Shown here piece by piece: positions 31,483-39,474 of a DNA stretch of 64,000 bases. The position numbers were made by a program, and so were the translations under genes. Position 1 is the first letter of the stretch. Every line of letters begins with the position of its first letter. A model generated the notes under the pieces. That model saw nothing but the letters and a program-made list of their open reading frames with translations. It made no database searches and was not told the origin of the DNA. Where the stretch lies: assembly GCA_023229645.1 (NCBI GenBank), contig JALNYU010000020.1, positions 1 to 64,000 on the forward strand, in the 5' to 3' direction. Origin of the DNA: Nevskia sp. (GTDB taxonomy: Bacteria; Pseudomonadota; Gammaproteobacteria; Nevskiales; Nevskiaceae).

Positions 31483-32048
31483 ATCGATTTCCTTTCTTGC
31501 GCCCGCTTCAGCAGGCTCTCGTTCATCGTCTGAAGAACATCCTGCGCGAACTCAGAGTTCGCTGCATGTTTCTCCTCATATGTTTGCAGCGGATGCACGA
31601 TCGGAGTTATCCGGTCGGCGAAGTTATCCATCAGGCTGCGCAGGGTGGCGCCGAGGTCGTCCAGGGCGAACTCGACATCCTCGCGGGCGATGAGGTTGCC
31701 GGCCATGGTTTCGCGGGCCATCCGCGCCATGTCGGCTTCGTGCTCGCGCTTGTTGGCTTCGGCACGCTTGAGGCGCAGGTTGAGCGACACAAGATTTTCC
31801 AGCTCGACCTGATCATCGGTTGGTACCTCGGCGGATGGCTGTTTGGCGGTGCGCGCCTCCTCCATCTGCAGCACATGGGCACGGTGATGCGCTGATGGGC
31901 TTGCCATGGCTTCGATCTTGGCCATGGAGGCATCCACGTCCACCAGCTTGCCGACAAGCACGACACGGCCATCCTGGACGGCCCTGGTGACGCTTGAACG
32001 GTTCCACCCCATACGGCGGGCGAAGTCGGCGCGGGATTCGGTGGTCAT
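31479..32048 (-). CDS. Terminase small subunit-like protein
   Basis: This 189-aa protein has an N-terminal HTH (ESRADFARRMGWNRSSVTRA) like lambda Nu1, a charged middle coiled coil (RLKRAEANKREHEADMARMA) and a C-terminal AREDVEFALDDLGATLRSLM segment. It recognises cos DNA and recruits TerL. The start ATG 32,048 is chosen because the HTH begins there; the longer frame upstream lacks sensible composition. Confidence 0.65.
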   Translation of the reverse strand: MTTESRADFARRMGWNRSSVTRAVQDGRVVLVGKLVDVDASMAKIEAMASPSAHHRAHVLQMEEARTAKQPSAEVPTDDQVELENLVSLNLRLKRAEANKREHEADMARMARETMAGNLIAREDVEFALDDLGATLRSLMDNFADRITPIVHPLQTYEEKHAANSEFAQDVLQTMNESLLKRAQERKSI

Positions 32049-32284
32049 TTCGCGCCTTTCACGGCGGGCTGGCTGGTGACCATATCGGCCAGGCTGACGA
32101 CGTGCCGCCCCGGCATGGCCTCGCTGCCGATGGTCTGGCCGTTCTCCGTTGCGTAGAACCCGGCCCCGCCTGCAACGCCGTTGCGGATGGCGGGGTTGAT
32201 GGCGTCTGCGCCGAAGGCGTCGCGCAGTTGGTCGACCCAGGCGGCGACGGTGGGCATGGTTTGGCGCAGGGGTTTGGCGCTCAC
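32045..32284 (-). CDS. Small hypothetical protein (GTG start)
   Basis: This 79-aa protein (VSAKPLRQTMPTVAAWVDQLR, then GAGFYATENGQTIGSE) starts at GTG overlapping the previous stop and ends overlapping the small terminase start. The FYATENG motif is common in small phage proteins near terminase genes. The function is unknown. Confidence 0.5.
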   Translation of the reverse strand: MSAKPLRQTMPTVAAWVDQLRDAFGADAINPAIRNGVAGGAGFYATENGQTIGSEAMPGRHVVSLADMVTSQPAVKGAK

Positions 32285-32487
32285 AGCGGGAACCCAGTCG
32301 TGTCGACGGCATCTGCCGTGGCGGAAGCGATCTCAATCCCCATCGCATCCAGCGCGGCTACACCGCCACGCCAAACGTCTGATGATTGGTCTAGCTGACC
32401 AGATTCCATGATCGCCAGCAAGGCGAGCAGAAGCGTTGAGCACGGGTCGTCATGATCGACCGGGGGGGTGGATTGGGTTTGGCTCAT
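32281..32487 (-). CDS. Small hypothetical protein
   Basis: This 68-aa protein begins MSQTQSTPPVDHDDPCSTLL with an excellent Shine-Dalgarno (GGAGG) eight bases upstream. It is the first gene after the iteron region. The C-terminal helix (GVAALDAMGIEIA) is amphipathic. No family is recognised. A longer frame upstream is rejected because the Shine-Dalgarno fits this ATG. Confidence 0.55.
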   Translation of the reverse strand: MSQTQSTPPVDHDDPCSTLLLALLAIMESGQLDQSSDVWRGGVAALDAMGIEIASATADAVDTTGFPL

Positions 32488-32510
32488 TGAAAACCTCCAG
32501 TTTGAAAAAA

Positions 32511-32742
32511 CTACGGGCAAACTACGGCAGAAACTACGGGCAAACACTTCTAACCGCATGTTTTTACTTAAGATACGGTAGATACGGGATAAACACATGA
32601 CGCGATGGCTGTGTGTATGCGGTGTTGCGGTGTGCTCCGCGTTATGCGCGCATATGCGTGCAAGTCCGTAGCTGCCGTAGCTTAAGTATTGGCGCGGGTT
32701 TGCGGCCTGTTGTGCCGTAGGTTGCCCGTAGCTTGCCCGTAG
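32511..32742. repeat. Iteron-like cluster, candidate origin or cos region
   Basis: CTACGGGCAA occurs at 32,511-32,520 and 32,534-32,543 with a partial copy between. The inverse TTGCCCGTAG occurs at 32,722-32,731 and 32,733-32,742, with partial GCCGTAG copies at about 32,672-32,720. The two clusters flank about 130 bp containing an AT-rich patch. The location between primase-helicase and terminase genes fits a replication origin bound by a phage initiator, or a cos site. Confidence 0.55.
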
Positions 32743-32747
32743 ATTTT

Positions 32748-35126
32748 TCATGCGTTGGCCTCGATGGCGCGCTCGAATGCGAAATAACCGGCGGTAAGCC
32801 ACTCGGCCTTGCTGCCGAAACGGTCGCGCAGCATGGTCAACTGAAACCCGTTGAACGCTGTCGCTTCGATCATTGCCTGCCCGCACGGCACGACCATCTT
32901 GCGGCCCTTGATCTTCTTGTCGATGAGCGTTGTCCAGGTGCTCTCAGGCTTGCCGGCCGACCAGCCCGGCTGCTTGGCGAAAAAGTTGATGACGTGGTTG
33001 GCGGGACGCGGCCTGAATTCGCCGTTGCCCTTGCACCAGGATTCATAGGCCCGATAAAGATGCGACCCCAGGCACGGCACAAACGGCAGCGGATCGCCGT
33101 CGCGGCCTTCGACCTGCAGCTGCTGCCATTCGCGCAGGAACCGTTCCTCGCTCGACAGGCCGAGGTCGATCAGATCCTGTTTGGCTTCGGTCATCGGCGG
33201 CTTGGTCCATGGCTTGAAGTCGCCGATGTCCATGTTCAGCAGGTAGTGATGCAGGGCGGCGATGCCGCCGTTGTCGATTTCTTCGTTGACCTGGGTGAAA
33301 AAGTCCTCGTCGGGTTTGGGCGGGGTCCAGATCACCAGGTGTCGGCGGTCGTCGTTTTCCAGAATCATCGGCTGCCGTTCGTTCGACAGAAAAACGATGT
33401 TCATCTGGTTTTTTTCGGTGTGGGCGGCGACGTTCTTGGGGTTGACGCGGATGGTGCTGCCGGTGATGAAGCCTTTTAGCCGGTTCTTGACGTGGTACAT
33501 CTCGACCTTGGCCATGACTTCGTCGCCGACGATGAAGAGCTTTTTCTCGGCCCAGTCGGCGTTGAACTTATCTTCCAGCGCGTCCTGCCCCAGCACGCGG
33601 CCATAGGTGCCGTAGATGTCGGCGACGGCTTCGAAAAAGCGCGACTTGCCGGTGCCCTGCGGCCCATGGATCAGGATGGCGCTGTGCATCTTGGCCCCGC
33701 GATGCTGCAGCGGATAAGCCAGCCAGCACAGGATCCAGTGGTAGATGTCGCGCGCCTTGCCGTCCTTGCTGCACAGGTAGAACAGCAGCTCGAGCAGCAT
33801 CTGGCACGAACCTTCGCGCGGGGTGGTTGGCCAGCCGCCGAACATGTTGCACTTGACGCTGCCATCGCGCTCGGTGGGGTCGAAGCCGATTTCGTGATCA
33901 CGCGCCACGCGCCAGCCCGGATGCTTTTTGAGCTCGTCCCAGCCGTGCGACGGCAGGAGGTTGAGCACGTCATCCTTGTGTACCAGGCGGCGCTCTGCTT
34001 CGTCGAACAGCGCCTTGCCGCCCAGCCCGTAGGTGCCCCAGAAGCGCGCGGCGGCTTCGTCTATCGTGAGACGCGGCGCCATGGCCACGCTTTCCCCGCC
34101 CCCCTCAGTGGGGAGCCCCGCGACGTTACGCTCGGGCGCGGACCACTTCAAATCCAGAAGGCGGGCCTCGATCTGGCCGCGCACGGCGTGGACGCCTTCG
34201 ATGGCCTGCAGGTCGTTGAAGTCGGTGATCTTCTGCCCGGCGCGGTCGGCGGCGAACACTGGGGCGACGAACGCGCCACCGACGGCGAGCGCTGCGGTGC
34301 TGGCGGAGGTGACACCGGGGTTGCCTTCGGTCAGGTAGTCGTCATCGGCGCACACCAGAATCTTGGCGCGCTTGTAGTGTTTGTGCAGTTCGGAGGCGAC
34401 AGGCGCCAGCCCGTTGGCGTCGAATGCCACGGCGACCGGCAGGCCGGTGGCTTCGAACAGGCTGGCGGCGGTGGCGTATCCTTCGGCCACCAGCACGATC
34501 CAGGTCGGCATGCCGCCGATCAGATGGAAGTGGCCCTGCTTGGACAGACCCTTTGGGAAATACTGCTTTTCCAGTTTCTTGCCGCGATTCTTTCCGCGAA
34601 TGATCTGCAGGCCGTGCACCTTGCCGCGCACGTCCAGCATCGGCACCAGCATCGTGCCGTGGCCGTTGGGGTCGAACCGCACCCCATGCGCGCCGACGTT
34701 CTTGCGCATCAGGTAGTCCGACGTGCCCTCGGCGACGTAGGCATGCCACACCCGCCCAGCCTCGCGCGCAGCCCGCTCGGCTTCTTCCGCCCGTATCACC
34801 TTCATGCGCTTGAGGTTTTCAGCCTGGCGCGCCTTCATCGCCTCGCGCAGCGCTGGGTCGATTGCGATCGGCTTGCCTTCGCGGTTGATCTTTACCGCCT
34901 GCTTGCCATTGTCGTTTCCGTGATAGATGCCATAGGCGCCGACGATGTACGCCGCTCCGTCGATCATCACCTCGTTGAGCCAGTACCAGCCGCGCGCCTC
35001 GCGTGAGTCGTCCTCGGTCTTGACCCGCACCGGCTTGGTCGTGCCGGTGGTCAGGAACCCATCGACCATCAGGCCGTAGCCCTGCAGCTGGTCGAACACA
35101 TCGTCGTAATTGACCTGCAAGCTCAT
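32748..35126 (-). CDS. Primase-helicase (Toprim plus P4-type ATPase)
   Basis: This 792-aa replication protein has an N-terminal half containing a Toprim domain (VLVAEGYATAASLFEATGL, then ILVCADDDY) with an upstream GVRFDPNGHG segment. The C-terminal half carries an SF3/D5-like ATPase with P-loop GPQGTGKSRFFE, a Walker B-like KKLFIVGDEV and sensor NIVFLSNERQP. It should prime and unwind phage DNA at the nearby iterons. It is present only in unit II within the window. Confidence 0.85.
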   Translation of the reverse strand: MSLQVNYDDVFDQLQGYGLMVDGFLTTGTTKPVRVKTEDDSREARGWYWLNEVMIDGAAYIVGAYGIYHGNDNGKQAVKINREGKPIAIDPALREAMKARQAENLKRMKVIRAEEAERAAREAGRVWHAYVAEGTSDYLMRKNVGAHGVRFDPNGHGTMLVPMLDVRGKVHGLQIIRGKNRGKKLEKQYFPKGLSKQGHFHLIGGMPTWIVLVAEGYATAASLFEATGLPVAVAFDANGLAPVASELHKHYKRAKILVCADDDYLTEGNPGVTSASTAALAVGGAFVAPVFAADRAGQKITDFNDLQAIEGVHAVRGQIEARLLDLKWSAPERNVAGLPTEGGGESVAMAPRLTIDEAAARFWGTYGLGGKALFDEAERRLVHKDDVLNLLPSHGWDELKKHPGWRVARDHEIGFDPTERDGSVKCNMFGGWPTTPREGSCQMLLELLFYLCSKDGKARDIYHWILCWLAYPLQHRGAKMHSAILIHGPQGTGKSRFFEAVADIYGTYGRVLGQDALEDKFNADWAEKKLFIVGDEVMAKVEMYHVKNRLKGFITGSTIRVNPKNVAAHTEKNQMNIVFLSNERQPMILENDDRRHLVIWTPPKPDEDFFTQVNEEIDNGGIAALHHYLLNMDIGDFKPWTKPPMTEAKQDLIDLGLSSEERFLREWQQLQVEGRDGDPLPFVPCLGSHLYRAYESWCKGNGEFRPRPANHVINFFAKQPGWSAGKPESTWTTLIDKKIKGRKMVVPCGQAMIEATAFNGFQLTMLRDRFGSKAEWLTAGYFAFERAIEANA

Positions 35127-35180
35127 GTCGCCACCTGTATTTTTTTATGTGCCGTCGTCATTCGTCAGCCAGCCCGTTGC

Positions 35181-35315
35181 CTATGCGGCAACCCCACACC
35201 CTAGAAATAAAACGTGGTGCGAATTACCCGCAGGGCTAGTGCCGTGGGAGGACCCGTTGCATGGATTGTTTGGGGTTGTTGCACCCGCAACAGCCAGCGC
35301 CTTACCGTTCAACAT
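35181..35315 (-). CDS. Short conserved leader ORF
   Basis: This 44-aa frame lies upstream of the primase gene. It aligns without indels to the partial copy at 1-99 and shares motifs NPCNGSS and AGNSH. It includes the conserved hairpin at 35,277-35,292 (arms TGTTGC/GCAACA). It may be a leader peptide or a structured RNA rather than a functional protein. Confidence 0.3.
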   Translation of the reverse strand: MLNGKALAVAGATTPNNPCNGSSHGTSPAGNSHHVLFLGCGVAA

Positions 35316-35329
35316 GGGGGACGGGGCTG

Positions 35330-36043
35330 TCATCGTGCTGAGGCCAGCGCCGTGGACAGTGCAGCGCCGAATTCGCGCGCGAAGCTGGCGTCGACCACGC
35401 GCCGCACAGTGGGCTCAACCTTGAGCGTCGGCTTGTACTGCGCACGGCTGACGAAGATCACCACCGGCTTGATGGCGCTCTCGCCTGTGCGTTCGATACG
35501 GTAGTAGATGCCGGGTGTCAGGTGGGTGCCAGGCAATGCCACGAAGTAGCCGTCTGCATGGGCCCGCTTGCCCTTGCCCTTGAACGTGCGCATGCGGCTG
35601 CGCAGTGCGCCCATCATCTCGGTCAGCTGCTTCTTATCCAGGTTGCCGTAGCGGTCGATCTTGGCCCCGCCTGCCGGCACCGCACGCATGCCGGACGGGA
35701 TCGCGCCCATCGCCTGCAACGCACGCTCCCATCCAGCCTGACGGCGCTGACTGCCCGCCACCAATGGCAGCAGATACTTCCCAGCCGCGCGGCCCGATGA
35801 GGCCTTGTCCTTAAGGCCGACGATGGCCGTGAGCTTGCTCTTGGTACTGTTCGACACAAACGTGCCGCCCAGCGTGTAAGGCTTCGGGCGATCCAGCAAG
35901 CGCCGCATCTCAGACTTGATGCCCGCCTCAGCCAGCCGTGCCGTCTTGTTCAGCGCCACACTGGCGGCAAACGGTATCTGCCGCTTCTGCACATCATCCA
36001 GATAGCGCGTCGTCGCCTTCGTATCCACCTGAATAGTGATCAT
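35330..36043 (-). CDS. Minor tail protein Z-like (gpZ-like)
   Basis: This 237-aa protein has the same first 20 residues as 114-878, then diverges. It has VALNKTA, DRPKPYTLGG and a C-terminal PGIYYRIER...AIKPVVIFVSRA segment, a pattern seen in gpZ-type tail completion proteins. It sits in the early operon between the CII-like gene and the primase. The sharp break between a conserved start and divergent remainder points to recombination. Confidence 0.45.
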   Translation of the reverse strand: MITIQVDTKATTRYLDDVQKRQIPFAASVALNKTARLAEAGIKSEMRRLLDRPKPYTLGGTFVSNSTKSKLTAIVGLKDKASSGRAAGKYLLPLVAGSQRRQAGWERALQAMGAIPSGMRAVPAGGAKIDRYGNLDKKQLTEMMGALRSRMRTFKGKGKRAHADGYFVALPGTHLTPGIYYRIERTGESAIKPVVIFVSRAQYKPTLKVEPTVRRVVDASFAREFGAALSTALASAR

Positions 36044-36435
36044 CTGGCGCGCAGCTGGGTGATATTGCTGTTGCGCAGATTCTCGAGCTGGCGCATGGCT
36101 CGGGTCATCACTTCGGCGGCGTTGTTCATCGCCTCGACGATCTTCACCTCCTCATCCTGCGGGGCCTTGCGGTCAGGCCTGGCGTGCATCGTTTCGTCGC
36201 AGGCAAACATCAGCGGGTCGTAGCATTCGCAGAACTTCATCGCCGCAAGTATTTGGCCGAACGTCAGGCGCTGATCCCCTTCTGGATTCAAGCAGGCCTT
36301 CAGCCGCGCATAGGCCGATGCCGGCTTCATGTGAGGGAACAAAAATCCGGCCAGCTGTTGAGGCGTCTTTGCGCTGTGGCTCACCATCAGGTTCAGCGCC
36401 TCGAACTCATCTTCATAAAACAGCTTTTCTTGCAT
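36040..36435 (-). CDS. CII-like phage regulatory protein
   Basis: The 131-aa sequence is identical to the unit I protein (875-1,270), and the DNA differs at about one position over the gene. Helical DNA-binding pattern and position after cro are as described there. The identity contrasts with about 15-20% divergence in flanking genes. Confidence 0.6.
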   Translation of the reverse strand: MQEKLFYEDEFEALNLMVSHSAKTPQQLAGFLFPHMKPASAYARLKACLNPEGDQRLTFGQILAAMKFCECYDPLMFACDETMHARPDRKAPQDEEVKIVEAMNNAAEVMTRAMRQLENLRNSNITQLRAR

Positions 36436-36448
36436 GGTTTCTCCTCAT

Positions 36449-36465
36449 CCCCTAATCATTAGGGG
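36449..36465. promoter_or_regulatory. Perfect 17-bp palindrome before the CII-like gene
   Basis: Same palindrome (CCCCTAAT arms) and same position as at 1,284-1,300. Conservation is not independent evidence, because the whole region was recently exchanged between units. Confidence 0.45.
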
Positions 36466-36523
36466 AGCGTAGGGGTGACTGCATCGGGGCAAAAAAATAG
36501 ACTCCACTCCATGGAGACACGCG

Positions 36524-36553
36524 AAAAAAACCCCCGGCCAGACAGCGCCGGGG
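36524..36553 (-). terminator. Terminator between cro and the CII-like gene
   Basis: CCCCGGCG hairpin followed by seven T residues on the minus strand. It is equivalent to 1,359-1,389, with two base changes that leave the stem intact. Confidence 0.65.
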
Positions 36554-36619
36554 AAAGATTCACACAGGAGGCAGCAGACGACCGGCCTGCCAGCGGATTG
36601 CTCATGCGCACGGATGAAT

Positions 36620-36910
36620 TCATGCGGCTTTGTCCTGACACGTACAGATGCTGTCGGGCAGCGCGTCAGTTGGATTTGGGTAGAGGTCGGGGCGAAGCTG
36701 GTGCGGCGTGATGCGATATTCGAGGAAATCAGCAATGGCCAGCACAACCTCAGCAGGCGGCACCTCGAACCGTGGAGAGGCGGCGTTCAGCCAGCCCCAA
36801 ACGTGCACCTGTCCGACCTTCGAGCCTTCGATGCGCTCACGGATACCGCGACCAAGTTGGGCTTGGCCGCCTGCTAAATCTACTGCCTGTTGGAGGGTTT
36901 CCTTGCTCAT
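36620..36910 (-). CDS. Cro-like repressor (YdaS/Cro family)
   Basis: This 96-aa protein is about 97% identical to the unit I cro product (1,455-1,745), with the same HTH around LAGGQAQLGRGI. The promoter -10 (36,918-36,923) ends seven bases before the ATG, so the message is again nearly leaderless. It is the first gene of the complete lytic operon of unit II. Confidence 0.75.
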   Translation of the reverse strand: MSKETLQQAVDLAGGQAQLGRGIRERIEGSKVGQVHVWGWLNAASPRFEVPPAEVVLAIADFLEYRITPHQLRPDLYPNPTDALPDSICTCQDKAA

Positions 36911-36917
36911 GTCAAAC

Positions 36918-36986
36918 AATATAGAATTATCTATAACGCCTGTCAATAGATCACTCTATTTGAATTCAAATAGATTTGCCTATAGC
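36918..36986. promoter_or_regulatory. cI-cro operator region (three operators)
   Basis: Operators ATAGA-N4-TCTAT at 36,921-36,934, 36,946-36,959 and 36,970-36,983 (the third ends CCTAT). The cro promoter has TTGACA (36,946-36,941) and TATATT (36,923-36,918), 17-bp spacer. Half-sites are identical to unit I while the spacer bases vary, so the two repressors should recognise each other's operators. Confidence 0.8.
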
Positions 36987-36995
36987 TTTGAGCGC

Positions 36996-37496
36996 ATGAA
37001 ATATGGAGAGCGCCTCAGACTAGCCAGGGAAAAAGCAGAACTGACCCAACAGGATCTGGCTGAACTCGTTGGCATGAAACAGCCATCACTCGCATATCTT
37101 GAAAATCCCGCGAAGAATGCCAAGGGATCAGAGTTCACCGTGAAGCTATCTCGCGTCCTTGGTGTAAGCGTGGACTGGCTTGATGATGAGATAGGTGAAA
37201 TGAAGCCGACGCTCTACAGCACAAGCGATCCGATGCTGGTTGAGATACTTCAGGCGCTGGAGCCGCGCGCCAACTACGACAAGATGGCCGCCCATAAGGC
37301 TGTGGTGGCCACTCTCGATCTGGTTGATCACGCAGTACAGGCTGCCGATCAGGCCAAGGCTGGAAGCGATGCTAAAACCGAATCGGATAGACCATCCAAC
37401 ACCAGGCGCAGCGTGAATGCCCGCGAGCGGAATCGGGAGCTTGACCGGCGCGAAGCAGCGCTTCCCTCACAGAGAATCGAACGTGTCAAAAAATAA
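36996..37496 (+). CDS. CI-like repressor, XRE-type HTH
   Basis: This 166-aa protein has an HTH domain (residues 2-65) that differs at only a few positions from unit I. From about residue 93 on (after LEPRANYD) the sequence is unrelated and highly charged, ending RREAALPSQRIERVKK. There is no S24 peptidase motif, so induction is unlikely to follow LexA-type self-cleavage. The start lies directly after operator 3, leaderless. Confidence 0.8.
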   Translation: MKYGERLRLAREKAELTQQDLAELVGMKQPSLAYLENPAKNAKGSEFTVKLSRVLGVSVDWLDDEIGEMKPTLYSTSDPMLVEILQALEPRANYDKMAAHKAVVATLDLVDHAVQAADQAKAGSDAKTESDRPSNTRRSVNARERNRELDRREAALPSQRIERVKK

Positions 37497-37743
37497 TCTT
37501 GTCGAAATCGACCAAACCGAGCACGACACCATCGCTATGCTCGAAATGCTGCTCGACTATTGCAAGCAAAACAAAGTGAGCGGCATCATCTATGCCGTAA
37601 GCCTCAAGCACCGGCGCTCAAGCACGGCGATCTGTGGCGCCACAGGATGGCTGGCAGATGATGCGATCCAGGCGGCAGGACTGGCCTCCATGCTCAGCCA
37701 CAAATTCAGCCAGGAAGCCGTCGAGAAATATCAGGGCAGATAA
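37483..37743 (+). CDS. Small conserved phage protein downstream of cI (GTG start)
   Basis: This 86-aa protein overlaps the end of cI by 14 bp. It has a helix (TIAMLEMLLDYCKQN), the strand SGIIYAVSLKH and an alanine-rich C-terminal helix, the same layout as 2,408-2,635. The start is tentative; GTG 37,483 gives the most natural overlap. The function is unknown. Confidence 0.5.
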   Translation: MSKNNLVEIDQTEHDTIAMLEMLLDYCKQNKVSGIIYAVSLKHRRSSTAICGATGWLADDAIQAAGLASMLSHKFSQEAVEKYQGR

Positions 37744-37761
37744 TCCAGGACCAACATCAAC

Positions 37762-38175
37762 ATGACACCGATCCACGCCACGGCAGTGCTGCTGCTCATA
37801 TCACTGACCGAACCCACACAGGCAGCGGTCTACAAGTGCCAGCAGGGCACGCAAACCGTTTATTCGGATGTGCCGTGCCCATCCGCAAAAATCGTCGACA
37901 CTACTAACGGCAAAACCCCTACGGCAGCCGACCGATATTCAGCGCAGGCACGCAGCCTGCGAGAGCAGATCAAGCTGGACGATGCCGAATACCAGGCGGA
38001 GCGCGACAAAAAACGGCGCGAAGCTTGCATGCGGCGTGTACGTGACAATAACTGGATACAAAACACCGCCGCCAAATATGCGAACGATACCTGGTGGAAA
38101 AATAAGGCCGCCGACAGCGCGGAGCTATTGAGCAACGAATGCAGTAAATACATGATGCCAACCGGCGCAAAATGA
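37762..38175 (+). CDS. DUF4124-type secreted protein
   Basis: This 137-aa protein has an N-terminal signal peptide (to about residue 21, ending TQAA) followed by YKCQQGTQTVYSDVPCPSA, the DUF4124 signature seen in periplasmic proteins of beta- and gammaproteobacteria. The rest is charged and helical. It is part of the cI transcript and so is likely expressed in the lysogen. It is absent from unit I, which has a zinc-ribbon membrane protein there. Confidence 0.65.
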   Translation: MTPIHATAVLLLISLTEPTQAAVYKCQQGTQTVYSDVPCPSAKIVDTTNGKTPTAADRYSAQARSLREQIKLDDAEYQAERDKKRREACMRRVRDNNWIQNTAAKYANDTWWKNKAADSAELLSNECSKYMMPTGAK

Positions 38176-38393
38176 GCCTTTTGGACACAATCGCCACGAA
38201 AGTTGCCAGCGGCCAGCGCCACACGGAAGAGTGGTACGTGCTGAACAATGCCTATTTCCATGGAGAAACCGCGCTGTGCGACCTCAAACAGTGGGCGGAC
38301 AGCGCGGGCATAGCTCTGATCATTCGATACAAACAACCGGCACACCCGCTTGAGCAAGTTGCTCAATCTGTGACATTCCTACCTCGCCGGTAA
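38172..38393 (+). CDS. Hypothetical small protein (lysogeny module end)
   Basis: This 73-aa frame (LLDTIATKVASGQRHTEEWY) overlaps the previous stop by 4 bp. It runs 74 bp into the convergent 38,320-38,541 gene, so its last third is antisense to that gene. It may be a truncated remnant, because the C-terminal part has shadow-like composition. Confidence 0.4.
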   Translation: MSLLDTIATKVASGQRHTEEWYVLNNAYFHGETALCDLKQWADSAGIALIIRYKQPAHPLEQVAQSVTFLPRR

Positions 38394-38541
38394 TCCACAC
38401 CAGCCCCCTCGATTCAACGATGCGCTGAGCCTCTCTCACGTCGCCGGAAGCGACAGCCTGCCGCATCAACTCTACATCCCCATCAGTCAACCCCTCGCGT
38501 AGCTTCACCTCGCGCCCCGTCCTGCTGTTCGCCTGATCCAT
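38320..38541 (-). CDS. Small conserved phage protein under operator control
   Basis: This 73-aa protein is about 85% identical to 3,552-3,773, with the same length and Shine-Dalgarno. It is transcribed leftward from the divergent operator region. The function is unknown. Confidence 0.6.
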   Translation of the reverse strand: MDQANSRTGREVKLREGLTDGDVELMRQAVASGDVREAQRIVESRGLVWITGEVGMSQIEQLAQAGVPVVCIE

Positions 38542-38597
38542 CTCAATCTCCTTTTTAACTTACCCAAAACCGGGCGAGGCTTAATTTTGCCACGAAT

Positions 38598-38639
38598 ATA
38601 GATATATCTATTGACAGCGCAAATAGACGCGTCTATATT
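38598..38639. promoter_or_regulatory. PL-like divergent promoter with two CI operators
   Basis: Operators at 38,598-38,611 and 38,623-38,636. The plus-strand promoter is TTGACA (38,611-38,616) with TATATT (38,634-38,639), 17-bp spacer. Sequence is nearly the same as 3,829-3,870. It should drive the operon that runs into the cassette array and intI. Confidence 0.8.
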
Positions 38640-38680
38640 TCACCCCATGCCAATACAAACGGCACGACCCGGAGACTGAA

Positions 38681-38851
38681 ATGGACCAAGCGCTGCGCAC
38701 TGCCTACACCAAAACCGCCATGCACCGAATGGGCATCCCGTTCGAGCGGGCGATCAAGCTTGACGCCGTGCGCATCCCGCTGGAAGGCAGCGTGCGGCGC
38801 AGCCAGCAGCAACCCTCAACCATGCCCGCCCAAGCAGCGGCAGGCCGATAA
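38681..38851 (+). CDS. Small conserved early protein
   Basis: This 56-aa homologue of 4,015-4,185 (MDQALRTAYTKTAMHRMGIP) is the first gene after the PL-like promoter. The function is unknown. Confidence 0.6.
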   Translation: MDQALRTAYTKTAMHRMGIPFERAIKLDAVRIPLEGSVRRSQQQPSTMPAQAAAGR

Positions 38852-38860
38852 GGAGACGAC

Positions 38861-39109
38861 ATGGCACCGAAGATCACCCTCACCGAACAACGCCTGTGCA
38901 AGATATGGGCGGCCGCGCAACTGGGCGGCGACTTTTACGAAACCAGCAAGACGCTGCACGAGATTGCAGCGGTGCTGAACGCGGAATGCAAAGCCGAAGC
39001 TGGCGCGCTGTTTGGCGACGCCTCGGCGCTGGCCCTGCACCGGGCGATTGAAGACATCAAGGTGGCACACAGGCCGGTTGAAGACTTCAAGGAAGCGGTG
39101 GCGGCATGA
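38861..39109 (+). CDS. Small conserved early protein
   Basis: This 82-aa homologue of 4,195-4,407 has a C-terminal extension that repeats its own end: EDIKVA is followed by HRPVEDFKEAV. This looks like a short internal duplication. AAGGAGA Shine-Dalgarno. The function is unknown. Confidence 0.6.
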   Translation: MAPKITLTEQRLCKIWAAAQLGGDFYETSKTLHEIAAVLNAECKAEAGALFGDASALALHRAIEDIKVAHRPVEDFKEAVAA

Positions 39110-39474
39110 ATACGAAAGCGCTCACCACACTCTGGAACGTCACGCAGGAGCACATCGGCACCAGCGGTGCACGCATCTCGGCTGGCGTGCTGCTCGGGCT
39201 ATACAACGGCACACGTTTCCCGCTTGACCTGACCCAACTGCGCGGCCTTGACAGCAGCCTGCGCGAAGCGGCGTTCGAAGTCATGAAGGCCGACTCCACC
39301 TACTGCCAGATGGAGGTGCACGAGTGGCTGAACAGGCTTACAGGCCGCCACGACTTTGGGCAGCGGTTCGAGCACCTGGCGCACGAATACAACATATTCA
39401 AGCGCGGTCGATGCAAGAAGGATTATCTGGTCGATCTGCATCCGCGCAGGATTACCTTGGCGGAGGCAGCATGA
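39106..39474 (+). CDS. DUF7673-like phage protein
   Basis: This 122-aa protein is about 93% identical to 4,404-4,772, with the same ATGA couplings. The VHEWLNRLTGR core is unchanged. The function is unknown. Confidence 0.6.
   Translation: MNTKALTTLWNVTQEHIGTSGARISAGVLLGLYNGTRFPLDLTQLRGLDSSLREAAFEVMKADSTYCQMEVHEWLNRLTGRHDFGQRFEHLAHEYNIFKRGRCKKDYLVDLHPRRITLAEAA

Noticed and set aside
38172..38393. A phage Arc/MazE-type regulator reading for the small protein
   Set aside because: No ribbon-helix-helix or AbrB pattern could be seen, so only a hypothetical protein is listed.
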